DNA from: Datnioides undecimradiatus
Taxonomy: Eukaryota; Chordata; Actinopteri; Lobotiformes; Datnioididae
NCBI GenBank assembly: GCA_008933995.1
Contig: WARS01000033.1
Location: 932,501-996,500, forward strand
Reading direction: 5' to 3'
DNA: 64,000 bases
A program made the position numbers and the translations under genes. Positions within the stretch are counted from its first letter, which is position 1; every line of letters begins with the position of its first letter. Below are positions 1-13,700 of the stretch, piece after piece. The notes beneath the pieces are model-generated. The model saw nothing but the letters and a program-made list of their open reading frames with translations. It was not told the DNA's origin and made no database searches.

Positions 1-1849
1 GGAAGAGATGGATCCACACGGCCGCGGTCTCTGAGGAAGACTCATTGCCATGGAGCTCAGCCTCTCTGAGACACCTGATCTGAATCCAATCACGGCAGCC
101 GTCTGTGTGTGCTCTCTGCAAACACCAGCCGCCCAGGAGACTGGCTGCTGCGGGCCTCTCTGTCCACATGAATGTAATGCAGATCCATCCCAGCCTTCTG
201 CTGCCAACCCACTCCCACAGCTGAATGACACGCTGCCATTACACCACAGCAGGCATCACACTATTGGTGCATGTGTTAAAATGATTTTAATTTTCTATCT
301 CTAGACTCACTCTTGCTTAAGTATGCAGTCTCATTGCGGCAATGCAGGAGCAGACCGTGGAAGACGTTCCTACACCAACAATCATTTCATATGCTTTGTG
401 AAAAGAACATTACCATTGCACTCCAATAACGCTGTCAGACCAGTGATGGACAGTTAAAGCATCAAAATCGATGCAGCACCATAGATATCCTCTTTTCTTA
501 TTCCATCCACTCCACTTCCCTGTCAAAACCAAGGTGCCCACATTACCCACAATGCAATCTGGCCACCAACAGTTTGGATAATTGGATATTTCTCTGTGTC
601 ATGTTTGCAGGAGCTAATGTAGCTTGTAGCCTCACGCTAAGCTGAAGACTGAGCTACAAAGGTCTTGTAAGCTCATTTGGTTTTGACTCCACACAGACAG
701 ATTTTCATTCTAACTGAGGTGTGTGATTGTTTCCCAATTGTTTCCCATTCACACCTATTTTTAGCAATGTCATGTAATGCCGAGATCTCAGCAAAAACCT
801 TGACAGAATCAATATCTGAGCCATGACAAACCCAAGTTGCAATAAACTGTAGTTTTCTCCAGGGTTCAGACTAACCGCGAAGAAAACTGCACATAAAGTC
901 ATTTCAAAGGCTGGGACAGATGCTAACTCTCTCCTTTTAATCCAAATCAGAAAAGCAAGTTGCAAATATCTTATTGTCAGTGTTTCTGAAACATGTATTA
1001 ATATTAATAACTGACTTTTTAAAGCCTCAAACATTTGCAACCTTACCCCCAGAGTGTTACATGATACAGGTTTCCACGGCTACAATTGGTGACACCTGAT
1101 AAATGCTGCTATTTAGCTATTGATACACCAAATGGCAAAACAGGAGGAACACATGGAAAGAGTTCTTAAAAACCTCAGTTACCTGTTGAAGATATTCAGG
1201 AGCAGATGAGCACTGTGGGACGTTCTCATCTGACCAAGGAAACTATCCCCAGCCTGACTGACAGCAGTTAGCACTGAGCTCTGCCATACCAAAGGTTCCC
1301 TGTGGAGTTGCTGACTTCCAGCGCAGCTTTGGAGCGGTTTCCACAAAGAGGTTTCCTTCAAGTGGTTGGTGAGTTTTATCTGTGCCAGTGAGCAATAAAC
1401 TTTGGTTTGTTTTTCCAGGACCTCTGCCTTCAGAATCCAGCGTTGTGGTGTTGGGTCAGCACAGGGGTTGGAGGACACACTCCCTCTCTCACTCTCTCTG
1501 GCTCTGCGCAGCTGGCTGCAGACCAGTTTGCGTAGCCGAAGGCTGAACACCTCCACTGGTGCCTGACTCTGACTGATCTAAAACATGATTCAAATGAGGA
1601 AATAAATTAACTCTGCAGCTGTGAAATCATTTCATCTTAGTCTGTTTATTTGACATGAACAAAGCACATTAAACACAGTACAAAAAATACTAGCAGCGTG
1701 AGCAAATCAATATTTACTTTTCTTAAAATCATACACATACGGTGCTAAGATATGAACCATCCATGCTTGGATCTACTCTGGGGTCTATGTTACTCTGTTA
1801 AATGAAGGACATTCATTGGATGCAACTCGTCAACCTTGGAACCTTCTCA

Positions 1850-2195
1850 CACCAAAACAATTCTTCCCCACTTCCTGCCCTCCTGTGTTTCACGCCCGTG
1901 TCAATCCCAGACTCCGCCCTTATGGGTTGCACCTGCGTCTCATTGTCTCCCTTCCCCTTTGTGTGTGTATGGCATTGATCTTCCCTCCCTTCTGTGCCAG
2001 TTAGACTTCGTCCCTTGTGTCAAGTGTATCATTAATGTTTCCTTGTGAGTTATTTCCTGGTGCCTTGTTACCGAACCTGATCCACTTCTTGACCTGTTTT
2101 ATGCCTGCTGTGTTTGTATCCCTGCCGTGACTCACTTCACTGAACCTACTTGCTTGATTAAAGTTTGAACTGGCCTGGTTCCTGTCCTGATACAT
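1850..2195 (+). repeat. possible old LTR-like relative
   Basis: It resembles the LTR at 15762 in order of blocks: CACCTGCGTCTCATTG, then CCCTGCCGTGACT, then a polyadenylation-like ATTAAA. No clear ends or target duplication were found, and open frames here are accidental. Confidence 0.35.
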
Positions 2196-3255
2196 CAAGT
2201 ACTTACATAAGTATTTAGAGACAGTGAATGAGGCCGTGTCTTCTTTGATGTGTCATAAACCTTCTGTGGCTGATCCTGGACAGCACCATCTGCTCTCAAG
2301 CACCACTCCACCATGGCTCAAGTGGGCACTGTTGAATCGGCGCTCCTGCTGGGTTCGTCAGCACCAGTGTGCGTTGTTGCGTCATTGGAATATTCATTTT
2401 AAGCAGTTACTCACTGAGGAAGTGACTCCAGGCCGGCACTGTGTCCTCTTGTAGCTGTGAAGCCGTTTGCTGCTAATTTGCGAAATGAAGGCGTCGTGCA
2501 TGGTGGCCACAGTCACGCTGGGTGTGGTTTCCACGACATCTACGGTTTCTGTGCTAAACAGAAGGAAAAGATGGTATGTACTGTGACTTTTCCACGTTCT
2601 CTTGCGGATAAGTTGATTGTGCGTCTGCTGTAAAGATGATAATCCTCAACGAAAGAGGCAACATTTTTCATTTTTCACTCATTCAGTCCTCTGTGTGTTT
2701 ATTTGTACGCACATTACCACCAGGTCTGTCCGTGGCATGTTAAACATTCGTGGGAGCAATGGCCGGGCTTTTTAATCTCACCGTGCGTCACTTTGAATGC
2801 GCTGTTATTGCCTCTATTAAGGAGATGAATGAAAAAGGGAAACAGGCCTGAGGGAAACTTATTGGGCCTCAGTCGTTCATATCTCTGTCAGAGACCAGAT
2901 GAGATGCACCAAATGAAAACCGAGCCCAATATTTCTCTTTGATCTGTGCATGCATTGGGTGCGCTCGTGCCCTGCAATTGAGAGATTAATATGTCCGTCA
3001 TCATTATCATTAACTGTGTTACAGGGATTGGGACCACTGGCTGCGGTCCACTCCGTCTTTTTCTGAACGTTATGTACATTTTGTTGGGTCTTTTTTCCGA
3101 GATGATGATTAAACAAACAGAGTGCGCGTCTGACTTTGTGTGAACAGCAGGGAACTGGAAGCAGCGATGGGAACGTTTGCAAAGATGACAATAAATACCA
3201 TTTGTCTTTGTAGCTGCAGGTAAAAAATGAAGCTAAAAGGCAATGAGGCTCATCG

Positions 3256-3257
<2 letters not shown>

Positions 3258-3297
<40 letters not shown>
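3258..3297. repeat. (AC)20 microsatellite
   Basis: Uninterrupted dinucleotide run of 40 bp. It produces an artificial Val-Cys repeat in a minus-strand frame. Confidence 0.97.
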
Positions 3298-3299
<2 letters not shown>

Positions 3300-6200
3300 A
3301 GGCATTTTATAAACACTTTGTACTGAACCATTTTTCACCCCCAAACGTCATATGGATTTATTTTATGCTGCAAATATGAAGAAACCTGATCATTATATAG
3401 TACCGTGTCTGCTTCTGTGCAAGAAAGAGGTTCATGGCAATTAATGCAGCCTCGACTTCCTGTCTGCTTATCCTGGATCAGAGAGAGTGAAAAAAAATCC
3501 GAATCCAGTTTGTCTTGGACCTGAGCTGACGCGGTGATGGATTGCCGTGCCGTTTGAATGCAAGGTGGCACACATTAACATTTGTACTGTTTCTAAAAAC
3601 ATGCAGCGCTATTTCCATAAATGCAATCACACCACAAACCGCCAGACGCTTCCCCTAGTGCTCAGGTTGCTGGAGTCAGCAGTCTGGCGGTCTCGCACCG
3701 AGCCGCCTCAACACCGCGTCGCATTCTGGTGCCTTTCACACTCAGTCTTGAGGAAAGTCTGTGATATCTGCTGGCAGTTTTGCACAATGCATGGAATCTG
3801 GCTACCACTGTCGTCTTAGTGGACAAAACCATCAGTGACAATGGGTACGTCCACACTCTTAACTGAAGAAAGTGTGTGTGGTTGGATCATGAAACAGAAA
3901 CAGTTGGAGCTCATGATGCCAGATTACTGGACGGGTCACTCTGCAGAAATAAACGGATGTTTTTATCTGGAATTTAATGGTCATATTAAAACAAATTAAA
4001 TCAGTTTATAACTTCAATGATGCTCCTCATTTCTGTTATCTGTAATACAAACAAAAACAAGTTGCTTTATGAATCAATATAACTCAATAAACAGGATCCC
4101 TTGTAGAGAGAGAGGAGTGAGATGATTGCAGCAGAGGGAACAAGCAGGAGTTTGTGCTTTGACCATGTTCTTAATGTAGGATGAAAGGGAGTCAACACAG
4201 GAGACATGTACCAATTGTAGTGTAGGCAGGAGATAACAAGTACTTACCATTAGTGATGAACTGAAGTGACCTCCTGATGTTTTAGAGAATGCTGGGACAA
4301 CACAGCAAAGGACAGCTGGTCGTCTGGTGACACAGGCGGGTTCCTTGCACTTCAAACCAGGGATGCAGATGAGTTCCTTGAGTGGCTTCCACAGTTTGGT
4401 TGCCTCCTTCCCTCTCTCTGAACACACATCGGCATGCTAACGTGCACACAGCGGCAATGCTAACATGCCAATGCTTTGCTGGTATACTGTTCACCATGCC
4501 ACCAGTGTGGCATGTCTGCAGTGCTAGCAGCTGATGGAAATCTCATGCTAGTGAAATGTTGAATGTCAGACTCGGATTTCATGACAATCCATCCAGTCGC
4601 CGAGACAGTTTCCGCTGAGTCGAAAATATCAAAGTCATGGTGGCGAGGAGGACAAGTCAGGTGATCATCAACGCCATTCAAACCCATCTTGAGGGGGGAG
4701 GGCTTGAATGTCTGGCAGCCAGATGGTCAGACAATGTGATCCATAGACCACAGTGTTAGAATAGGAATAGTGATTGCGTATGTCTTGGGAGAACAGTTCT
4801 CTTATCATTCAAGGCTTATTATAGTATTAATGGAATTCACAACTTCAATAATAGTCCCTCATCTGTCCTGCTTTCATCCAGGTAATTATCAGGGTGGTAG
4901 GATGGATCACAGATGGTCTTTTTCTCTTTGGGGCTAATATTCCCTTTTTGCTGGGGCGAACACCGTCCAAAAAAGAAGGAGCAGAATTATAATACTCTGT
5001 GTTTTGGCCGAAATGTAGGAGAAAAGAAAGTTGGAAGGTTGAAAAAATAATACAACCTCCTTAAATCATCTTAAGAATGACAGTCTTGAGTCCTAGAGGC
5101 TACATTTTGACTAGAATGAGAGAGATCCACTCATCAGAACTATCAAATGCTCTTTCGGATCAAGCATTTTGCTCTGATAAGACGTAGAATGATCTTGAAA
5201 TACAGTATGCTGTAGTAGTAGACAGAAGCAAGGACACATACAAAGCTAGGGTCCACAGACCAGTCCACATCTGCATGATAACACACACTGGCTCCGACCA
5301 TTACATGCGTCCAGACATCTGAGGTCACCAGCTGAACTTATCCAATTTTCTCCTGCGACACCTTTGCATCGATGTAAATGAGATTCCTTTAATCTAACAA
5401 TTACCTTCTCTGAGCGTGCTCATTAATATATCATCATGGTATTTTGACGTAAATGTCCTGCTGTGGCTTATTAAAACCTCTATTACCTGCTTCACTGTGG
5501 GCTACGGAGGCCTGAGCAGCCATCTGTGGCCTGCCCGGTTCACACCCTGCTTTCTGCTGGTAATCTGGACCGAAGCAGCTACAGAGAGGGATTAGTAAAC
5601 AGTGAAAAGAGTGGAAATGGGGGTAGAGGGAGGGGAGAGCTGCTCATATTCAGCGGTGTGAGCTGCCTGTAGTGCAGAGTCTGCTTTCTGAGGCCTACTG
5701 ACATTATCAAATGGATTGACATTTCAAATATTTGCAGTGCTCAGCGGGTCCAAATGTGGTATAAGTGAACCGTGGGCCTCCTCCTTGCCACCCAGCAAGC
5801 CATGCATGGCCATTTCATCACAAGCACAGAAATGAGATCCAACAGCGTCCGCTTCCCAGACCTTTGCAGTGCAGACAATGCAATCTGAGGAGCAGGTACT
5901 TTCCTCTAAACAGGCCATTGCCCCGCGCCGACTGCAATAGCTTAAGTGCAAGAGGTGCATTTTGAAGCACGGGCATTGAATGATTAATTTAGGTCAGAGT
6001 GCTAAAGCTATCTCCTTTTAGCTACAGGAGATATTCCTCATGTGCGCCCGAACATCTGCGCCCCTCTTTGAGGTGACACTGTAGCACTAATCCACACAAC
6101 CTTGGAACGAGGTTGCAGTAATGACAGCAAAACCTATGGTGTGTTTCCTGTCTTAAAACTCGTACCAGAGCTAAAAAAAAAAAAAAAAAAAAAAAGGGCT

Positions 6201-7327
6201 GTCAGAACCACCTTAGAAAATAGTGCACGCTGAGTGCTGTGAAACTAATCTTGCCAAAACAGATTAAGCGCCATGAGTGAATATGTCCCAGTTCACCCGC
6301 ATGAAAAAGACATCTTGGCATGGCGAAGATATTAAAAGAATGCTAGAAATCCAGATAAGAGTGTGACGACAACTGACTTGACTCGCTTGTGTACCACTCA
6401 AGCAGAACACAAGCTCGCCGCTGATTGAGGCGTCTGAGATGAACATGTTTTTGTTCTAAAGTTAGCTCGACGCTGCGGCTTTTGTCAGATAATATGAGAG
6501 TAAAACGGCGCTCGTGGCTGCGGCTGCTGTCACTCTGATGAGTCCTGCGTGCTGCCTTCTTCCTGTGACTTCACTTTTTAATTTGTCTCTGAGGCTCTGG
6601 TACGGGAGCATTTAACAGACCAGCAGTAGCAGCAGCGTCCCTGTCTTCTGGACTCGCTCAGTTCCTTTAATGTTTTACAGTTTGGAATCGAAGAGTGTGT
6701 CCCTCCATCTCAAGTTACCCATGTGACAAAAACATACAGTAAGTTGGAACGGCCAAGTCTCCACAACACGTCTGCACACAGCCTCCGGCAGGGTTTAAAG
6801 GATATGTTTGAATCGTTACTGAAATCCAACCCTCTCCTCTCTGTCCAATCTTTCTCTTCTCTATGACAGCATTAGCTTTTAGCAGCTAGTGTTTTTAAGT
6901 GTTGGTCAGATATTGTCTTGTTAATGCACCATTTCACCAACTTTATTAATCTTCTCCATTTCTGTTACTGTTACACTTTGTTTTAGCATTTTCCATCATG
7001 CTGGAATCATCTGCGTTTAGCTTTAGAGCTGAAATGGATTTTATGGCACCCAGCTCTCAACATTAGCATTCATTTGGAGTCTAATTTCTGACTACCTTGT
7101 AAATATAAATTCAACATTCACTCAACTTTTGCTCTGTTTTGAATGATCTGAATTATCTGATTGTTTGGATGCTAAATGTTAGCCTAGAACTGCCCACTGA
7201 AAATGAGAACAAGGTTGGTGCCAAAGGAAAGAGTGAGCTGAGACAAAAGGCTGAAAGAAGCTAAAACGCCCCTTAGAGCTGAAAGGAACGGCAGTCTTGT
7301 GATGATTCACTGGGGTTTGTCACTATA

Positions 7328-7794
7328 TGTCATGCTTGTGCCACACAACAAAACAGGGAAACTTGAGGAGAAGGACCCACTTGAAGAACACACGTGAGGA
7401 GCAGAGATGTTCAACTGCTTATCGGAAAAAAGCTAGACTTACAGGTGATCGGAGCAGACAGGGTCAAAGCCAGTCAATCAGTCCAATAGAGCAAACTAAT
7501 CCAACAAGGAGCAACAAGAATCAAAGTCCGTGAATTGGAAGCAGAAGTCCATAAACCACCAAAACACTATTTCTAAACAGTCCAGCACGAGGGCACATGC
7601 ACGTGAATGAGGATGGTCCAACAAGGAACAAATGGAGAGACAGAGCATTTGTGCAAAAGGGAGGGAAGGAAAGACACAGGTGAAACCAGTGAACCACTAA
7701 ATGACCTGGATGAGAACAGGAACAACCATGAGAAACAACAGGAAGTCAATAACACAGACCAGCACACATACACTCACGTGTCCAAACCATGACC
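7328..7794 (-). mobile_element. solo LTR, same family (copy 3)
   Basis: A 467-bp unit in minus orientation, with ends TGTCATG on the left and CCATGAC on the right (last base changed from A to C). It is flanked by the 5-bp duplication CTATA (7323-7327 and 7795-7799). Internal blocks such as CAGGTGAAACC and CAATCAGTCCAA align with the copies at 15762 and 35684. It is more diverged than those two and lacks an obvious AATAAA. Confidence 0.82.
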
Positions 7795-7799
7795 CTATA

Positions 7800-10700
7800 A
7801 TTACTTTCACATCACACTCTTTTGATCCATTGTTAATATCAAAATATTGATCAGTGGAGCATTAACAATGGTTCCAATTACACAATCAGTTTCATTTCTT
7901 AAGAAGATACTCGTGTTTATAATGCACTCGATACAGAGCTGCTCGTTATGGCAACAGGATCAAACACACTCCACGGCCGTGCGCTGATTAATTCCATATT
8001 CATCTGAGTTAAGAGAGGCCGTTTTGCCAGCCGCGAGAGGTTTTCATCTTTTCTCGCCTCCACCTTTTTGCCGTTCGGCCTCGTTGTTGATTTAATGTAA
8101 CCTGTATAATCCCCAGTGGAGTGCGGGCTGGAGAGGAGAGACAGGTGGAGCGAAACACACGCGGGGAGAAGGCGTGTGTGAGTGAAAGTAAGTGAAATAG
8201 CACTCCAGTCATCAGGACAGTGAGTCACACTCACATTATTACACTCTGTTCCAATGAATAAATCAGGACATAGCCTGGTCCAGAAACAACAGAGCGCAGA
8301 GAAATCCCTCCATATTCGTCCTTCACATCAGCCTTCACTCCTCCTGATGCTCTGCGAGAAGGAGTCTTACACAATTAATGCAATAATGTGAAATTAAACA
8401 CCTTTACCCTGAGTGCTCATCTTTGACTAATGCATAAATTGGCATTTTGGTGCTGAATGAGACCCGGAGGTGTAATGGCTTGGATGGGGTTGATGATAGA
8501 GATTAGTCTTAACAGCAGGCGAGCGTGGTCGGATCAGGCCTGGTCAAGGAGAAGCTCATCGTTAAATGCCGCCTCTGGTTTTCAAATGTCCTGCATTGTA
8601 CATTTAAACGCTCCTAATGAGGATCCTTAAAGAGTGAGACGGCGTTATCTCCTCCCTCAGAGGGGCCTCTGTCTCATTGTTCACATTGCCTGGCATGAGA
8701 GAAATCCATCAAATCTGTTGCCCCCGGGCTGTGGTATACAATTAAAATACTTCAAGACTCCACGTGTGATTTATTCAGGAAATAAATGAACCGTGCAGAG
8801 CAACACCTGAAAACAATTACAGCCGAGACTCAGAGCATAGTGATAGTGATATCTGCGCGCTGGCAAGGTGGGACTTCGCAATTCACCCCGGAGCATTCTT
8901 TCTTTTATTAATTTTCTCTTTTATTTTGCTACTTTTGGGTCTCATGAAACATGATTAATATATCACGCAAGGCTGCAAACTGGAAGGAAGCCAGGCTGCT
9001 GCATCTGCCTCCTGTGCATCTTCGAAAGGAAAAAGAGGAAAACACGGGGAGAGGAGGTCGAGCAGGTTTCGCGCTTTGAACGTTCTGCTGCACAGTAACA
9101 GGGAACACACAGTATTACACCCAGAGTTAAAGGTGAATGTGACAAATTAAGAATCAAAAGTCAATCATCAGTCCACACTTGATTCATATCTATCAAAAAA
9201 TGATTTTTGTCACCTGTTGTAAGACTGTATAGGTTTGTATTGTGGTGCCTGCTTAGACCGAATCAAGCTGTAGCACATACAGGATTCAAAACAGGATTCA
9301 AGCTGTGCTCTCATTAATAATACATATTCTGTATACATTATGTAATATGCATTAATATTTATAGCATAACTAATAGTCATTTTCCTTTACGATTCTGAAA
9401 TAACAGCAGTTTTGACAGTGAGTTTGAGTGGTGCTGTGGTTCTGGCTTTTGTTGGACAGACAAATGAAGAGACGGACAGGAAATGTGGGGGGAAAGGGAA
9501 GTAAGTTAGCTTAGCACGAAGACCTGAAGCTATTTGACAAGAATTATTCACACTGTGGGGTCAAATCGTTCACGCTTACATTTCAGGTTGTGTACAGATT
9601 CATTAAATGATTACATGTAAATGATTACAGCAGGTACATTAGCAAGCTTTTCTCAATGCATAGCTTTTTTTAAACTTATGTTTAATGCTGTGCAAGTTAT
9701 TGAAAATTGTTAATTAGCCACTTTTACAATTAACTGAATCAATCTACCAAATACTGCACATAAAAATTATCAGTTACTTTGAAAAGTACCTTAGTTATTA
9801 CCTTAGCATAGTTATTTTAGTTTAGTGTTGCTATATTTCACTGTTGAGCTGTTGAGACTGAGCGCACAGTGTGATAAATCACACACTGGAGAATCTGGGA
9901 ACCAGACTGAGTTCTTCTGCTGTCCTCTGCAGCTGTCCACTGTTGTCACGTCAGACAAAATGAAAAATAAGCAGTTTACAATTCAGTATTTCTGATTGCG
10001 TTATTAAATTTGAAAAAGTAATTGGACTCTAATTACTCCACAGTGAAATTTACAGTAACTTGCAACACTGCTGCTGCTTCAGCTATGTAGTCACCTCCCC
10101 TGACATACAAGGGAAGAGGAAGAAAACAGATCTTCAGATCCAGGACAGACTGAGCTGATGTTCCAAACTCAACTGATCTGACAAAAATGTCTTAACTTAA
10201 AGGTCCACTCACTCGATTTCTATCCCAGCCTTCAGCCTCATCCAATCCAACTACTGTTTTTAAGAACAGACAGAAACATTTATATGAAATTGATCTGATG
10301 AATTTACTCTCCGTAAATCAAGACTTGGACTCAGACAGTCATCCATTGGAAGCAGACAATAAATTCAGCACAGGAGCATCACACTGATCTCTCACGCCCG
10401 CTTGTACTGTAAATTTGGGCTGATACCTCATGAGCGTGGCAGCAGCAGGCCTGGCAGTGGCACTTGTGTAATCACAAAGGGGCCCGGCGGGCAAATCTTC
10501 AGACACCCATTTGTTAGCTGACTCAGCAGCCGGTCGGACAGGAAGCTGGCAGATTGGTTGGTTGATCCGGGGGTAAGCGATGAGGCGGCCAGAGAAAAAG
10601 TAGGAGAGTGTCTCCTCTGTGATTAAAGCCTGGAGCACCTGACATGCATGATAGCCCCGTGACTCCCGTGACCCCGGCCCGGGAGAGATAAAGTGATGGC

Positions 10701-13700
10701 TCTCCTTCTTCTTCCCTGCCGCGTCCTCAGCTGCAGCCGTAATTCACCGGCCTCTGGTGAGAGCTTTTAACAACTCCCCTGCAGCCGCTGTGCCCCATCC
10801 CAAGCGCATCAGTCACTGGGCAGGAGAGGTGTGCGGGATGCAATATGGAAAGAAAAAAGAAGAGAAACAAAGAAGCAGAGGTTTTCTATTGACTGCAGCA
10901 GTGACGACAATATGGATTAAGTTTCTGACAGCGCTTATGATGAAATGGATTCCTTATAGAGGCACAATAAAAGGACAAAAGAATTAACTACACTCAGAGG
11001 ATGATTTAGTAGCATTTGTTGGACTTATACAGGGTGCGCGAAAGGTTTACGCCCTAAAATCTGTTGCACTGCAGGCTTTACTGTGCCTCGTGCATATCTG
11101 TCACGGCTTGTCATGAATTCAGATGCAGTTCGGGGAAATTAATTGCACTGTAAATGTTGATCAACACGAACGGCCTTTGTCTCTGGGAGGCCAGGAAGAC
11201 ATTTATCATCCGTACCTCTGCTGCCCAGTCCAGTGCTCAGACCCACGTAGCATTACTACCCTGCAACCACCCAGGAGCCAACTCCCTGCAGTCTGCTAAA
11301 TGATACTGTATGTATATGATGTCATGTAGCATATGATATGTAAGTAATGTGCTAGGATATAAGATATGTAGCGGTATATGAGGCATGATGTGGTGGGGAA
11401 AGCCCCTCGAGACATTTGCAGGAGACATAATTGCTGTCTGGATTAACCTCACTGGTAAGGTTTGTCCCAGTTCAGGAAGTGTGATATTCCTGGTGGGAAC
11501 ACTGCGTTGATCAAGGAGTCAAGGAGTCATCAAGGAAGTGTTACCATGACAATCACATAAAAGCCACAAATTTCTTTGAAATTTTGCAAATGACCGACTG
11601 AAGATTGCTCCATGAAGTCTGGATGAAAAAGAATTTTGCTCTAGGATTCCGTGTCTTGACAGTTTTCCAAGTAAAACAGGATGGGAAGGCTGCACATAAC
11701 ATTTATAGCAATTTGATTTGAACTTTTCAAGGTGATTTACAGGTGGATGAGAGCCTTTCATTCAGGTGTTCTCCACCTCAACAGGGTTTGAGGAGAAGAG
11801 CTTCTGAAAACCCACCATACCATACCATGTTAACTCCCTATGAATCTTAGCTCTGTGCAGGTAAAGGTTGATTTATTAATAGCTGGATGTCAACATATTA
11901 TTGGTTGAAATAGTTTTTCTGGAACATATTTTTAAATAGGTTCACAATAAGAGCATGGATGTGATCTAAAATAACCACAAAGATGTGTCTTCCTTTAGGC
12001 TCTTGGCATGAAATTGGACGTCAGTCTGAAACAAAGTTTGGTCCATTTCGTAACTTTTTGTGATCTTCACTCATGATTAAAACTTTATTTAAACAGCTTG
12101 TGATCCTTTTAAATCAGCTGAAGTTGAGTAATGTTGCTGGCCGAGCTGATGACTGAAGATGAAAATTGTCATTGAAGGAGTGAACTTACAAAAACAACAC
12201 AGCCAGTAAGTAGATCAGCTTTTATTCTGAGCTCCTGGGGTCAGATCTCCAGCAAGCTGAACTAATTACCCACATCACAGTGGGATCAAGGAGAGGACGG
12301 GGAGAATTGGGGAAGCCAGGCACAGAAAACAAACTCTCCCATTCTTTTCTACAATGACATTTTCCTTAAAGTCATAACTTTAATTTCTTCTCAGTGCCAA
12401 AATGTCAAATTTGGGCATCTAAATCCAATTTAGATTAACTGCGCCTGCAAAATCTGGCAGAAACTCAGAGCACTGGCTCTGGCAGCTGCTCAGGAGAGCA
12501 CAGTCACTCTCTCTATTGAAACTAACGGCCTTGCTGTGTGCAGTGTTGCACTTGCTCACTTGCCGTGGAGGCAGGGGCAGGTCAAATCCTTGGACATTAA
12601 AGTGCTGTGCATGCATGGAGTTTTCTTTCCTGCTACCTGAGCTGACGGTCAGTCATGCTACTCATACAACTCACGTCGCTTGACGGAGACTATCGTCCTG
12701 TGGATTGCTGCAGCGACCAAAGTTAATGCTTTCACTTTAATTTCAGCGGGATTTCAGAGAAAAACACCCCGGGGTAACGTAACAATACCTGTGCTTGTAG
12801 CAATCAGCCCAAAGTCTTTGTGTGTGTTTATGACATTTGCAGCTGTCAGGAAGATGGATTTTAGTACACCTGAGAGCAAAATATACAGACATTTAAATGC
12901 ATGAAAAAGAAGTTAACTCTTGTAAAATAAAGAAGCTTGCGAGCTTGCTGCCGTCGATGTATGAGCCCCACACCCTGGTGGAATGCTCATGGCGGTAATC
13001 TTTCTGGCGATCCAGGAGGAACGTGGTGATGATGGAATAATGCTTTATATTTTGGAGAGAGGAATGGACAGGTCTGCATACGCTGACAAGCAGAATGTAT
13101 GAAGAGGCGCATTAAAGGAGAGTGAGAGTGGAATACAGAGGAAGCTGAGGCTGGAAGTATCAGTTCACGCTCTCCCCACGGTACTACCAAGGCCCATAAT
13201 TCCCCTGGAAATCAAGGCCAGGGCTGATGGAAATGGATCACATTACTGTTGTTTGCTCATTAGACAGAGGGGAATTCAGCACAATGTTAACAACCGCATC
13301 ACCTTGCTCCTGTGGTTTTTTTTAAGACTTGTTTATGCAGCGCACATTTATTTTGGGGGGCAGAGCGAGGGGAGGATGATCCATCACGAGCTGCAGTTAA
13401 TAAAATTACAGCTCACACTGGCTCGTACATCCCCTTGATTCATCACCTGCTGCCAGCAGCTTCCTGCCACACCCTATCAGTCTTGGCTACTGAAAACCTG
13501 CAGCCCGAGCAAGACTTTGGGGAAATCAAAGGCAAAAAACAGTAATGGGATTTTGATTAGCAAACGCTTTGCGGTGGCGACGCTTCCCCACAATGTGTGA
13601 CAGTTGTAAATGAGTTCCCATCGCCTGCTGGAGGCGGAGGGCAGATGTGAGCGCAGCTGACCAGGAGGGCAGAGCTGGCGTTTCGGTGCCACCATCATGG

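Larger units (their letters stand above)
1..7322. other. intergenic, no gene recognised
   Basis: Only short frames without recognisable domains. Contents noted are the possible LTR relative (about 1850-2195), the (AC)20 repeat and a poly(A) run at about 6172-6195. Confidence 0.6.

Noticed and set aside
2877-3344. 155-residue minus-strand frame with a Val-Cys repeat
   Set aside because: It is produced by translating the (AC)20 microsatellite; no domain or homologous pattern on either side.
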